Source: an uncultured Prevotella sp.
GTDB lineage: Bacteria > Bacteroidota > Bacteroidia > Bacteroidales > Bacteroidaceae
Assembly: GCA_900320905.1 (NCBI GenBank)
Contig: ONTZ01000003.1
Location: 1 to 64,000 of the forward strand
Direction: 5' to 3'
Length of the DNA stretch: 64,000 nucleotides
This document shows, piece by piece, positions 7,700-15,185 of the stretch. The notes beneath the pieces were generated by a model. That model had not been told where the DNA came from. It made no database searches and worked only from the letters and a program-made list of their open reading frames with translations. The translations under genes were made by a program, and so were the position numbers. The first letter of the stretch is position 1; every line of letters starts with the position of its first letter.

Positions 7700-8503
7700 A
7701 TGGGCGTTACTTACGATAATACAGAGAAGAAATTCGTGTTCGATTTCGAGCACGATGGTGCAGAAGACATTGTCTGTCTGACTGGCGATGGGTATCAGGT
7801 AGAGGCATTTGGTAAATGCTTCTACTATGGGTATGAATTCTCTGAGCAAGTAGATAGTTCAGTACGTACTGCTTTTATTAAATATGTGAAATTCACAGAA
7901 GCGTTACAAGACACGCCTAATCTGACTAATTTCATCAAGAAAGCCATTGATAATCTCGACAAGCATATAAATCTGTTCAATTATGATTTGGTCGTCATGC
8001 CAGAATCATCGAGTATGGTAAACCAATATATGTTGCGCTATATCTACAGGTTTGCACAGCCTACCCTGAGGAAGATGGAGTTGGTGAAAGCACTTCCATC
8101 AAACATATCGTTCGACATGGATGGTTTTGAACAGTCATATTTAGACGTCAAATTAGAGAATGGACGGCCCCGTTATACTGAGGCTCAGAAAGAGGAAGTC
8201 AGGCAAACTATCAATAGTATGCTTGAACTCATTCACCAAAAGGACTATTTTACAATAGCAAAAGATGTCAAGAAGAGCCGTTTCCGTCCGTTCATGATAG
8301 AATTCCTGAAGTTCGCTTCTGAAACCGACAAAGAGTTGTATGCAACTATCAGGAAGCAAAATGTGTTGGTGATTGACGATGTGACCACCAGTGGCTCAAC
8401 ACTTAATGAGATCCTCCGTTCTCTTCGTATAGTCAATGATGATAACAACATCACCATCTTCAGCCTCATAGGTCGTAAGGATTTGATGGCTGATTCACTA
8501 TAA
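7700..8503 (+). CDS. Phosphoribosyltransferase-like protein with long N-terminal region
   Basis: 267 residues. Near the C-terminus VLVIDDVTTSGSTLNE (222-237) is the PRPP-binding loop of type I phosphoribosyltransferases, with the two acidic residues and the T-S-G-S-T phosphate loop intact. The first 200 residues are unlike standard salvage enzymes; NYDLVVMPESSSM (94-106) may be the strand and loop preceding the active site, as in ComF-like proteins. The substrate is unknown. PRTases are known partners in Ter-type stress loci. It forms its own unit, with a promoter 20 nt upstream. Confidence is high for the fold, low for the role. Confidence 0.7.
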   Translation: MGVTYDNTEKKFVFDFEHDGAEDIVCLTGDGYQVEAFGKCFYYGYEFSEQVDSSVRTAFIKYVKFTEALQDTPNLTNFIKKAIDNLDKHINLFNYDLVVMPESSSMVNQYMLRYIYRFAQPTLRKMELVKALPSNISFDMDGFEQSYLDVKLENGRPRYTEAQKEEVRQTINSMLELIHQKDYFTIAKDVKKSRFRPFMIEFLKFASETDKELYATIRKQNVLVIDDVTTSGSTLNEILRSLRIVNDDNNITIFSLIGRKDLMADSL

Positions 8504-8523
8504 TACTAAAAAACGTATTTTCA

Positions 8524-8577
8524 CAAGCCTTGCGGGGCAAAAAAGCTTGGTTGCAAAGAGATAAAAATCTATCTTTG
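8524..8577 (+). promoter_or_regulatory. Promoter module copy 3 with palindrome around the -7 box
   Basis: CAAGCCTTG starts at 8524, CTTG -33 at 8546-8549 and TATCTTTG -7 at 8570-8577; spacings of 22 and 46 match copies 1 and 2. The inverted repeat GGTTGCAAAGA (8549-8559) / TCTTTGCAACC (8572-8582) is identical to that at 6990-7023, including the 12-nt spacer length. It drives the genes at 8603 and 9068. Confidence 0.75.
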
Positions 8578-8602
8578 CAACCATATTATAATTGTGAGCA
8601 TT

Positions 8603-9052
8603 ATGACAGATTACGAGTACATTATTAAGCAGGCGAAACTCTTCCATTATAAAGGATGGGAAGAAGAGGAGTTGAGGATGTGTGTGGATATGTTGCCTGT
8701 TCTTTCAAGGCAGGAGTTGTTGTCACTCTATAGGAGCAGGTGGATTGCAGATGATGCAAAGATCAAAGAGGCTGTATTCAATGTTCTTTTCGAAGGTAAG
8801 GCTGGCAAACGAGAAGAGCGTATCAAGAACTTGGATACGGATGCGCTGATCGAGGAGTTTCAGGACAAGCAAAGTGGTAACGTGTCGCTGATTCGTAAGG
8901 AAATGAAAGAACGCTATAAGGCTGGGAAAGACAAACAGAAGATTGCAACAGCCCTCAACAACGCCACGAAGAGTGACCAGCAATGGGTGAAGTGGCAAAT
9001 CCGTAAGGAGCGCTATGGCAACTCCAATAATAATTATCAGTGGAAGAAATGA
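8603..9052 (+). CDS. Small soluble hypothetical protein
   Basis: 149 residues from the ATG at 8603, 25 nt after the -7 box; a GTG three codons earlier is also possible. The protein is highly charged and predicted helical, without signal peptide or membrane segment, and has a basic C-terminus (KWQIRKERYG...QWKK). The LSRQELLSLYRSRW segment and a KERYKAGKDKQ stretch look like helical packing or nucleic-acid binding surfaces, but I recognise no family. It is followed after 15 nt by a membrane protein gene, so the pair is probably cotranscribed. Confidence 0.5.
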   Translation: MTDYEYIIKQAKLFHYKGWEEEELRMCVDMLPVLSRQELLSLYRSRWIADDAKIKEAVFNVLFEGKAGKREERIKNLDTDALIEEFQDKQSGNVSLIRKEMKERYKAGKDKQKIATALNNATKSDQQWVKWQIRKERYGNSNNNYQWKK

Positions 9053-9067
9053 CTATGGGAGAAGGAT

Positions 9068-9802
9068 ATGAAGATAATAGGAATTACAGAATCAAATTAT
9101 CAAGACTATCAAAGGATTGATATCGTAGCGGTCTCATTGGGTGTCCCTTTGATATGCGAAGCTCATGCAGGGATGTTTGATCGATATCTGGAAAGGATGG
9201 TTAGCCTTAATGCTGTCCTTCTGACAATCTTTGTATCGCAGGTGGTTTGCTTTTTTTTGATAACCAATAAGCGGATTAGGGCAAGTAGATATATTCGGAT
9301 GAGATTACTGCTACTTGCCAAAACAATATGTTCAGACTGGAGGATAAAACTTTTGGCAACGTGGGGTCTTTCGTCATTTGTCTTGTCGCCATATATCGGT
9401 GTCGCATGTGATTGGCTATGGATTCTGGGTATCTTATTGTTCCTGATGTTTTGGTTTGTCTATACTGGTATCGTAATGATGGGCAGAACAAGAAAGAGGT
9501 GCCTGTCAGGAATAAAGCCTTTGTATTTCTATCTCACAGTCTCCATAGGTCAGGTTTTGGGATTCATTGTATATTGCACAGTCTATGAAAAAGAGTGGTT
9601 TCGTTCAATTACCTATTATACTGATAAAGAATATGAGTTAACAGACACTAAACTATTTCCAACAATTGATGGAATCTATGAATTGGCAGATCATATGGTT
9701 ATTATCGCAGTATTCTTGGCTGTACCGTATGTTCTGTTGGTAATTCCATATCTTCTATCAATAGCCATGAAGGCTGTCATATCCATTAATCATCCAAAAT
9801 GA
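9068..9802 (+). CDS. Polytopic membrane protein, unknown
   Basis: 244 residues with a good Shine-Dalgarno-like GGGAGAAGGA before the ATG. Hydrophobic segments lie near residues 45-65, 95-112, 114-138, 155-175 and 212-237, giving about five membrane passes. The N-terminal 40 residues are soluble. A 30-residue loop before the last helix (about 178-208) is rich in Y, D and E. I recognise no transporter or enzyme signature. It is second in the unit driven by the promoter at 8524. Its last 17 nt overlap the convergent small gene at 9786-10046. Confidence 0.5.
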   Translation: MKIIGITESNYQDYQRIDIVAVSLGVPLICEAHAGMFDRYLERMVSLNAVLLTIFVSQVVCFFLITNKRIRASRYIRMRLLLLAKTICSDWRIKLLATWGLSSFVLSPYIGVACDWLWILGILLFLMFWFVYTGIVMMGRTRKRCLSGIKPLYFYLTVSIGQVLGFIVYCTVYEKEWFRSITYYTDKEYELTDTKLFPTIDGIYELADHMVIIAVFLAVPYVLLVIPYLLSIAMKAVISINHPK

Positions 9803-10046
9803 TTTCACGATTAAGAGGGCGCTCGTCATTACGATGCTTCATCATCTGATAGTATTCCTCTCCTTCTTCTGTTTCAGACCAACTACCTGCCAAACGGAGG
9901 AAACGAGCTTTACGCTCTTCTGCAGAAAGTTCTGTCTCTTTTTCTTTGGGCATAATCAGTTTGTTGGCCAGCCACTCACGGTCGCTCTGCGAGAGCGAAA
10001 GCCCCTGCAGATATGCCCACAAATTGTTTAATGCAAATGTTGTCAT
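9786..10046 (-). CDS. Antitoxin-like small protein, apparently without a toxin
   Basis: 86 residues from the ATG at 10046; the frame continues upstream, but those residues are not family-like. The opening TTFALNNLWAYLQGLSLSQ followed by a W-L-A-x-K-L helix resembles small proteins that accompany toxins in Bacteroidota toxin-antitoxin pairs, where a dimerising N-terminus is followed by a flexible acidic tail. Here the tail ends EREIILDD-like. No toxin gene is adjacent: upstream is the ftsZ-like gene on the opposite strand, downstream the convergent membrane protein. It may be an orphan or may have another role. The family call is tentative. Confidence 0.5.
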   Translation of the reverse strand: MTTFALNNLWAYLQGLSLSQSDREWLANKLIMPKEKETELSAEERKARFLRLAGSWSETEEGEEYYQMMKHRNDERPLNREIILDD

Positions 10047-10182
10047 AAGCCAATTCTTTTTATGATTCCGCTGCAAAATTAAGAAAAAACTCCGAATAAA
10101 CAAATAAAAATATAAAAAAATGACGCTATACCATAAAGTGAATAAATGAAAACGAAAACTCCATCTTCCAATAAGAAAATTT

Positions 10183-10209
10183 CTCCGCAAGCCTTGCGGA
10201 GATTTTTTT
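10183..10209 (+). terminator. Terminator-like hairpin containing CAAGCCTTG
   Basis: CTCCGCAAG (10183-10191) and CTTGCGGAG (10193-10201) pair around one centre base and are followed by ATTTTTTTA. The form is that of a Rho-independent terminator, yet it contains the CAAGCCTTG element seen in the other promoter modules. No plus-strand gene ends just upstream, so it may act as an attenuator or protein site ahead of the ftsZ-like gene. Confidence 0.6.
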
Positions 10210-10234
10210 ATCCCAATAATTCTTCGTAACTTTG
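10188..10234 (+). promoter_or_regulatory. Promoter module copy 4, upstream of the ftsZ-like gene
   Basis: CAAGCCTTG starts at 10188 and -7 TAACTTTG is at 10227-10234, a distance of 39 rather than 46. The -33 region is a T-run (10203-10206) 20 nt before the -7 box. The start codon is 18 nt downstream of the box. Confidence 0.65.
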
Positions 10235-10252
10235 TAGCCAAATCGCAGAAGT

Positions 10253-11536
10253 ATGGGAGAGGACAATATTATCGACTTTGGTCCTGTGACGGACCAGATG
10301 CAGGGCATCATCAAAGTGGTGGGCGTTGGAGGCGGGGGCTGCAACGCCGTTGCGAATATGTATAAGGAGGGCGTGGCAGGCGTGACGTATGCGGTCTGTA
10401 ATACGGATAGTCAGTCGCTGTCGAGGTCGCCCGTGCCTGTGAAAATACAGTTGGGAGAGGGTCTTGGCGCTGGTGGAGAACCTCAGGTTGGCAAACAGGA
10501 GGCGGAGAACAATGTGAACGACATCCTGAAACTATTTTCCGATGGTACGAAGATGGTGTTCGTAACTGCTGGTATGGGTGGTGGTACCGGTACTGGTGCT
10601 GCGCCTGTGGTGGCTGCGGTGGCCAAGGATATGGGCATCCTGACGGTAGGTGTGGTGACCATTCCGTTCTTCTTTGAGAAGAAACGTAAGATTATCAAAG
10701 CATTGAAGGGCGTTGATGAACTGCGTAAGAATGTAGATGCATTGCTGATAGTGAATAATGAGCGTCTCTGCGATGTGTATGCTGACTCTGAGATATCCGT
10801 GAAAGAGGCTTTCGTGAGGGCTGACCATATCCTGATGGATGCAGTGAAGGGTATCTCGGAACTGATTACCCTGCCAAGTGACGGGGGGATCAAGAGTGAC
10901 TTCCGTGATGTGGAGGCGACGATGAAGGATGGTGGTGGAGCCATTATGGCGATGGGACGTGCCAGTGGCGAGCATCGTGTGGAAAAGGCCATCATGAATG
11001 CACTCGACTCCCCGTTGCTCTATGGCAATGATATCGGGAAGGCAAAGCGTATCCTCTTTAATATCTATGCCAGCGACGAGCATCCCATCTTTGTGAGGGA
11101 ATTGCAAGAGATTGACGATTTCTTCGATGAGTTGGATCCGAATATCGATGTGATATGGGGTACGGCTACGGATGACTCTCTGGGCGAAGATGCGAAGGTG
11201 ACCATCCTGGCTACGGGAATGGAGGATAAGTTGGAGGCAGAGGTGCAACAGGATGTGCATCGGAATGAGGACGACTACTATGAGGATGTGATTAAGAAAC
11301 TATATCGACCTACGGTTAAGACCACGATGGCGACAGCGATTACCCAACAGGAATTGCCTTTTGAGGTGGAGCCAGCGGAGGAGCCTGAGCCTGCTGTTCC
11401 AGAAGGGGATAGCAAATCCCCAGACTCCAATGTGGCGGATAACGAATCCACCACAACAGACGAGGACGAAGAACCTACGATTCTGGATAAGTGGAGAGAA
11501 TGGTTGAAAAATCTGATGAAGACGGTAACGGAATGA
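10253..11536 (+). CDS. Divergent FtsZ paralogue
   Basis: 427 residues of the tubulin/FtsZ GTPase family. The nucleotide-binding loops are present: GVGGGGCNAV (24-33), GGGTGTG (109-115) and VNNERL. The polymer-contact T7 loop reads GIKSDFRD (212-219): both aspartates (216, 219) remain, but the usual Asn is Lys214, which may alter GTP hydrolysis. After residue 345 comes an acidic linker and a tail ending PTILDKWREWLKNLMK, likely an amphipathic helix. The gene is not beside ftsA, ftsQ or mur genes, and its partner at 11533 overlaps it. I infer a second FtsZ with a special role, but cannot see the rest of the genome; it could be the only FtsZ. Confidence 0.8.
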   Translation: MGEDNIIDFGPVTDQMQGIIKVVGVGGGGCNAVANMYKEGVAGVTYAVCNTDSQSLSRSPVPVKIQLGEGLGAGGEPQVGKQEAENNVNDILKLFSDGTKMVFVTAGMGGGTGTGAAPVVAAVAKDMGILTVGVVTIPFFFEKKRKIIKALKGVDELRKNVDALLIVNNERLCDVYADSEISVKEAFVRADHILMDAVKGISELITLPSDGGIKSDFRDVEATMKDGGGAIMAMGRASGEHRVEKAIMNALDSPLLYGNDIGKAKRILFNIYASDEHPIFVRELQEIDDFFDELDPNIDVIWGTATDDSLGEDAKVTILATGMEDKLEAEVQQDVHRNEDDYYEDVIKKLYRPTVKTTMATAITQQELPFEVEPAEEPEPAVPEGDSKSPDSNVADNESTTTDEDEEPTILDKWREWLKNLMKTVTE

Positions 11537-12156
11537 CGGACCGACAGACACCAGAGGAACTGGCTCAGGAGGTGAAGAGGCTCGTAAGTCAGTTACAGGC
11601 ACAGGGCCGAAACGACCTGCTGCTACGGGCTATTGGTGTGCCGTTGTTGGAAGAGTTGCGCATAGAGGCGGCAAAGGGGAAGTTGAGTCGTCTGGTGATA
11701 ACAAAGGATTACCGTTTCATTTTGGCTGACTATAATAAAGAGGTGGAACTGCAACCTGTGCATAAGGCTGTCTATCTGCTGTTTCTGGCTCATCCGGAGG
11801 GAATTGAGTTCAAACGGTTGGCTGACTACCGTGAGGAACTGATACGCTATTATATGGCAACGGCGAAGATGCTGGACAAAGAAAAGATTATCGAGGGGAT
11901 AGACCACTTGGTAAATCCCCTCGACAATGCCATCAACGAGAAATGTTCACGTATCAAGAAGGTGTTTCTCGACCTGATGGACGAATACACCGCCAGTTAC
12001 TATTATATCAGCGGTCATACTCAGAAGCGCTTTGCTGGTTCAAGTCGCATCTGGTATGAACGCCTGAAAATCATTACGCTTCCAAGGAATTTAGTCAGCA
12101 GACTCGAACTCTTCGAGGAAACGGGTGTCGTTTTCGGAGAAAAGACGGAGGTCTGA
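11533..12156 (+). CDS. Protein with the shared C-terminal domain, coupled to the FtsZ paralogue
   Basis: 207 residues from the ATG at 11533, which overlaps the previous stop (ATGA), so translation is coupled. From about residue 50 it matches the C-terminal domain of the 5536-6951 protein: LSRLVITKDYR, KAVYLLFLAHPEGIEFK, LADYREEL, NPLDNAINEKC, LPRNLVSR. There is no membrane segment here; in the other protein the same domain is tethered to the membrane. The function is unknown; pairing with an FtsZ-like GTPase suggests a partner or regulator. Its 3' end overlaps the convergent pheS by 66 bp, which is unusually long. Confidence 0.6.
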   Translation: MTDRQTPEELAQEVKRLVSQLQAQGRNDLLLRAIGVPLLEELRIEAAKGKLSRLVITKDYRFILADYNKEVELQPVHKAVYLLFLAHPEGIEFKRLADYREELIRYYMATAKMLDKEKIIEGIDHLVNPLDNAINEKCSRIKKVFLDLMDEYTASYYYISGHTQKRFAGSSRIWYERLKIITLPRNLVSRLELFEETGVVFGEKTEV

Positions 12157-13149
12157 GACGCGATACTTCAAGTTGGTGATGCGCTCGACACCCATACCGA
12201 AGGCGTAGCCAGAGTAAATCTTCGAGTCGATGCCACAGAGTTCGAGCACGTTGGGATCCACCATACCACAGCCTAAGATCTCTACCCAACCAGTATGCTT
12301 GCAGAAGCCGCAACCCTCGCCGCCACAGATGAAGCAGGAGATATCCATCTCTGCCGAAGGTTCTGTGAAGGGGAAGTAAGAGGGGCGCAGACGAATGCTG
12401 GTGTCTGGGCCGAACATCTCCTTGGCAAACGACAATAACACTTGTTTGAGGTCGGTGAACGAAACGTTCTTGTCGATATAGAGACCTTCCACCTGATGGA
12501 AGAAACAGTGGGCACGGGCTGTGATGGCCTCATTGCGATAGACGCGACCCGGACAGATGACACGGATGGGAGCGGTGAGTTTGCCGTCCTCGGTGTGCAT
12601 GTGTTCCATCACACGGGCCTGCACAGAAGAGGTGTGCGAACGGAGCAGGATATTCTTCGTGACATCGTTGGGATGCTGCGAGACGAAGAAGGTGTCCTGC
12701 ATGTCGCGGGCAGGATGATCGGCAGCGAAGTTCATCTTGGTGAACACGTGGAGATCGTCTTCCACCTCAGGGCCGTCAGCGAGGACGAAGCCCATGCGTG
12801 AGAAGATGTCGATAATCTCGTTGGTGACAATCGTCAGCGGGTGGCGCGTTCCCAACTGTATGGGGTAGGGGGTGCGTGTCAGGTCAATGGCCTCGTCGCC
12901 AGTTTCCTGTGTCTCGCACTCCTCACGGAGTTGGTTGATGCGCTCTGTGGCGAGTGTCTTCAATTCGTTGATCTTCATGCCGACAGTCTTCTTCTGGTCG
13001 GCAGCCACATTACGGAAGTCGTTCATCAGGGCTGTAATCTCACCTTTCTTGCTGAGATATTTCAGTCGGAGTTGTTCCACTTCCTCGGCGTTCTTCGCAC
13101 TCAATTCCTGCACCTCTTTGAGCAGTTCGTCTATCTTATCAAGTATCAT
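12091..13149 (-). CDS. pheS: Phenylalanyl-tRNA synthetase alpha subunit
   Basis: 352 residues from the ATG at 13149. It has an N-terminal coiled coil (about 1-85) that binds tRNA, then the class II catalytic core: HPLTIVTNEI, DMQDTFFV (motif 2 region), TDLKQVLLSFAKEMFG and the C-terminal GFAMGVERI-like motif 3 (YAFGMGVERITNLKY). It charges tRNA-Phe with the beta subunit, which is not in this window. Length and motifs are normal. Its last 66 bp overlap the end of the convergent gene at 11533-12156. A TACCTTTG box on the minus strand (13200-13207) is a likely -7 element. Confidence 0.95.
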   Translation of the reverse strand: MILDKIDELLKEVQELSAKNAEEVEQLRLKYLSKKGEITALMNDFRNVAADQKKTVGMKINELKTLATERINQLREECETQETGDEAIDLTRTPYPIQLGTRHPLTIVTNEIIDIFSRMGFVLADGPEVEDDLHVFTKMNFAADHPARDMQDTFFVSQHPNDVTKNILLRSHTSSVQARVMEHMHTEDGKLTAPIRVICPGRVYRNEAITARAHCFFHQVEGLYIDKNVSFTDLKQVLLSFAKEMFGPDTSIRLRPSYFPFTEPSAEMDISCFICGGEGCGFCKHTGWVEILGCGMVDPNVLELCGIDSKIYSGYAFGMGVERITNLKYRVSDLRLFSENDTRFLEEFESAD

Positions 13150-13165
13150 TTTATTACGATTTGAC

Positions 13166-13185
13166 GATTTACAATTTGACAATTT
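13166..13185 (-). repeat. Dispersed 20-mer leader repeat (copy A)
   Basis: GATTTACAATTTGACAATTT on the plus strand, so AAATTGTCAAATTGTAAATC in the direction of pheS, 17 nt before its start codon. The identical 20-mer lies at 62399-62418 just before galK. Related sequences precede the genes at 15186, 17968 and 20592. Confidence 0.8.
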
Positions 13186-13307
13186 ATGAAATTTGCGTGC
13201 AAAGGTACAAAAAAAGACACAGATTGAATAGATATTCGCGGATTTTTTTGTAATTTTGCCGCAAATTTGAGAGAATAAGATAGATTACCACGACATCATA
13301 TAGTAAG

Positions 13308-14147
13308 ATGAAGAGGTTTTTGATTGCGATTGTCGCAGGTGTCCTGCTGATGTTTTCCTGTACGGGAAACAAGACGCAGAGGGCAGAAGAGCCGCAGGCC
13401 GACTCCGTGGCTGATACCGTAGAGGTCTCTCCCATTGACTCGTTGGAACAACTGATCGGTGAAACACCCACTCCTAAGGCGATGGATGAACTTTTTGACG
13501 ACTTCGTCTTCAACTTTTCCGCCAACCAGAAATTGCAGATGGATCGTGTGGTCTTTCCACTGACGGTGCGGAAGGGCGAAAAGACGGAGACGATTGACAA
13601 GAAAAAGTGGGAGATGGAGCGTTTCTTCATGCGACAGGGGTATTATACCCTGCTTTTCGACAACGACAAGCAGATGCAACTGATGAAGGATACCTCTATC
13701 AATCAGGCCATCGTGGAAAAGATTATGCTTAAGAAAGACCTTGTGAAGGACTATGTGTTCAACCGTATCCGGGGAGCATGGATGCTGCGCGAGGTGAGGG
13801 AGATGGCCATCTCGGAGAATATGAATGCCTCGTTTCTCAACTTCTATCGGCATTTCGTCTCAGATACAGCCTACCAGGTGAAGAGCCTGAACGCTACGGT
13901 GACTTTCGTAGGCCCTGATCCTGATGATGACTTTAATGTGATGGAAGGCATTATCACCCCAGACACTTGGGAGGCCTTTGCCCCGCAGTTGCCCTCGAAG
14001 GTGCTCTATAACATTATTTATGGACAACCGGAGCCTGTGGGCAACGAGATAATTCTTATTCTGCGGGGTATTGCCAACGGACAGGAAATGGAACTGCGCT
14101 TCAAGAGGGTGAACAACCGGTGGCTGCTGATGAAAATGACAACTTGA
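13308..14147 (+). CDS. DUF4348-type lipoprotein
   Basis: 279 residues with a lipoprotein signal ending VLLMFSC (Cys18). The mature part has the pattern of the DUF4348 family of Bacteroidota lipoproteins: MDELFDDFVFNF near 60-71, RVVFPL near 82-87, and a C-terminal NTF2-like half ending in W-L-L-M-K-M. The function is unknown; it is presumably periplasmic or outer-membrane linked. A TAATTTTG box at 13251-13258 is the likely -7 element. The stop overlaps the murB start (TGATG at 14145-14149), so the two are translationally coupled. Confidence 0.8.
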   Translation: MKRFLIAIVAGVLLMFSCTGNKTQRAEEPQADSVADTVEVSPIDSLEQLIGETPTPKAMDELFDDFVFNFSANQKLQMDRVVFPLTVRKGEKTETIDKKKWEMERFFMRQGYYTLLFDNDKQMQLMKDTSINQAIVEKIMLKKDLVKDYVFNRIRGAWMLREVREMAISENMNASFLNFYRHFVSDTAYQVKSLNATVTFVGPDPDDDFNVMEGIITPDTWEAFAPQLPSKVLYNIIYGQPEPVGNEIILILRGIANGQEMELRFKRVNNRWLLMKMTT

Positions 14148-15160
14148 TGAAGGATTTCAAGGATTATAATCTGAAAGCGCATAATACATTTGGCATTGAT
14201 GCCAAATGCAGGCGTTATATAGAGTTCGAAGACGACTTCGAGGCGATGGAGGTGGCTAAGATCCTGAGGAAATCGATAATGCCCTATATTATAATAGGTG
14301 GCGGTAGCAACCTTTTGTTGACGAAGGATTTTGAGGGTGTCGTGGTGCGCTCTGGCATCAAGGGCCATTATTTTGAAGAAGACAATTTCTGTGAGAGAAT
14401 GACATGTGGTAGTGGCGAGGTGTGGGACGATATGGTGGCTATGAGCCTTGAGGCAGGCTATTACGGTATGGAAAATCTCTCACTGATACCTGGCGACGTG
14501 GGCGCCAGTGCCGTGCAGAATATCGGAGCCTATGGTGTGGAGGCCAAAGACTTGATACTCTGCGTCTGGATGATAGAGATATCAACGGGAAAGACTTGGA
14601 TGCTGGGCAATGAGGAATGTGAATACGGATACAGACAGAGTCGTTTCAAACAGGATTGGAAGAACCGTTTCCTCATCACGCGGGTGACATACGGGCTATC
14701 GAAGACCTTTACGCCTCACCTCGATTATGGTAATATCCGTGCAGAGTTGGAACGGAAGGGAATTCAGGAGCCCACGGCACAGCAACTGCGCGAAACCATC
14801 ATAGACATCCGCAATGCCAAATTGCCTGATCCGAAGGTCGAGGGCAATGCAGGTAGTTTCTTCATGAATCCCGTCGTAACGAAAGCCCGGTATGAGAAAC
14901 TGGCTGCGCAGTATCCTGATATGCCCCATTATAGAGTGGATTCGCGCCACGTGAAGATTCCGGCAGGGTGGATGATAGACCAGTGTGGCTGGAAGGGCAA
15001 GTCATTGGGACGTGCTGGTGTTCATGACAAACAGGCTCTGGTACTCGTAAACCGTGGTGGGGCTACCGGTGCGGAGATTGTTGCGCTTAGTGATGCCATC
15101 CGTGCTGATGTCAAGGCGAAGTTCGGTATCGATATCCACCCAGAGGTAAATATTGTGTAA
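14147..15160 (+). CDS. murB: UDP-N-acetylenolpyruvoylglucosamine reductase
   Basis: 337 residues from the ATG at 14147 overlapping the previous stop. The N-terminal HNTFGID and GGGSNLLL (FAD-binding) motifs, SLIPGDVGASAVQNIGAYGVE in the centre and GNAGSFFMNP with the catalytic serine identify MurB. It uses NADPH and FAD to make UDP-MurNAc, the second step of peptidoglycan precursor synthesis, in the cytoplasm. The C-terminal substrate domain is complete, ending DIHPEVNIV, and the length is normal. Confidence 0.96.
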   Translation: MKDFKDYNLKAHNTFGIDAKCRRYIEFEDDFEAMEVAKILRKSIMPYIIIGGGSNLLLTKDFEGVVVRSGIKGHYFEEDNFCERMTCGSGEVWDDMVAMSLEAGYYGMENLSLIPGDVGASAVQNIGAYGVEAKDLILCVWMIEISTGKTWMLGNEECEYGYRQSRFKQDWKNRFLITRVTYGLSKTFTPHLDYGNIRAELERKGIQEPTAQQLRETIIDIRNAKLPDPKVEGNAGSFFMNPVVTKARYEKLAAQYPDMPHYRVDSRHVKIPAGWMIDQCGWKGKSLGRAGVHDKQALVLVNRGGATGAEIVALSDAIRADVKAKFGIDIHPEVNIV

Positions 15161-15185
15161 TCAATTGTAAATTGTCAAACGATAA

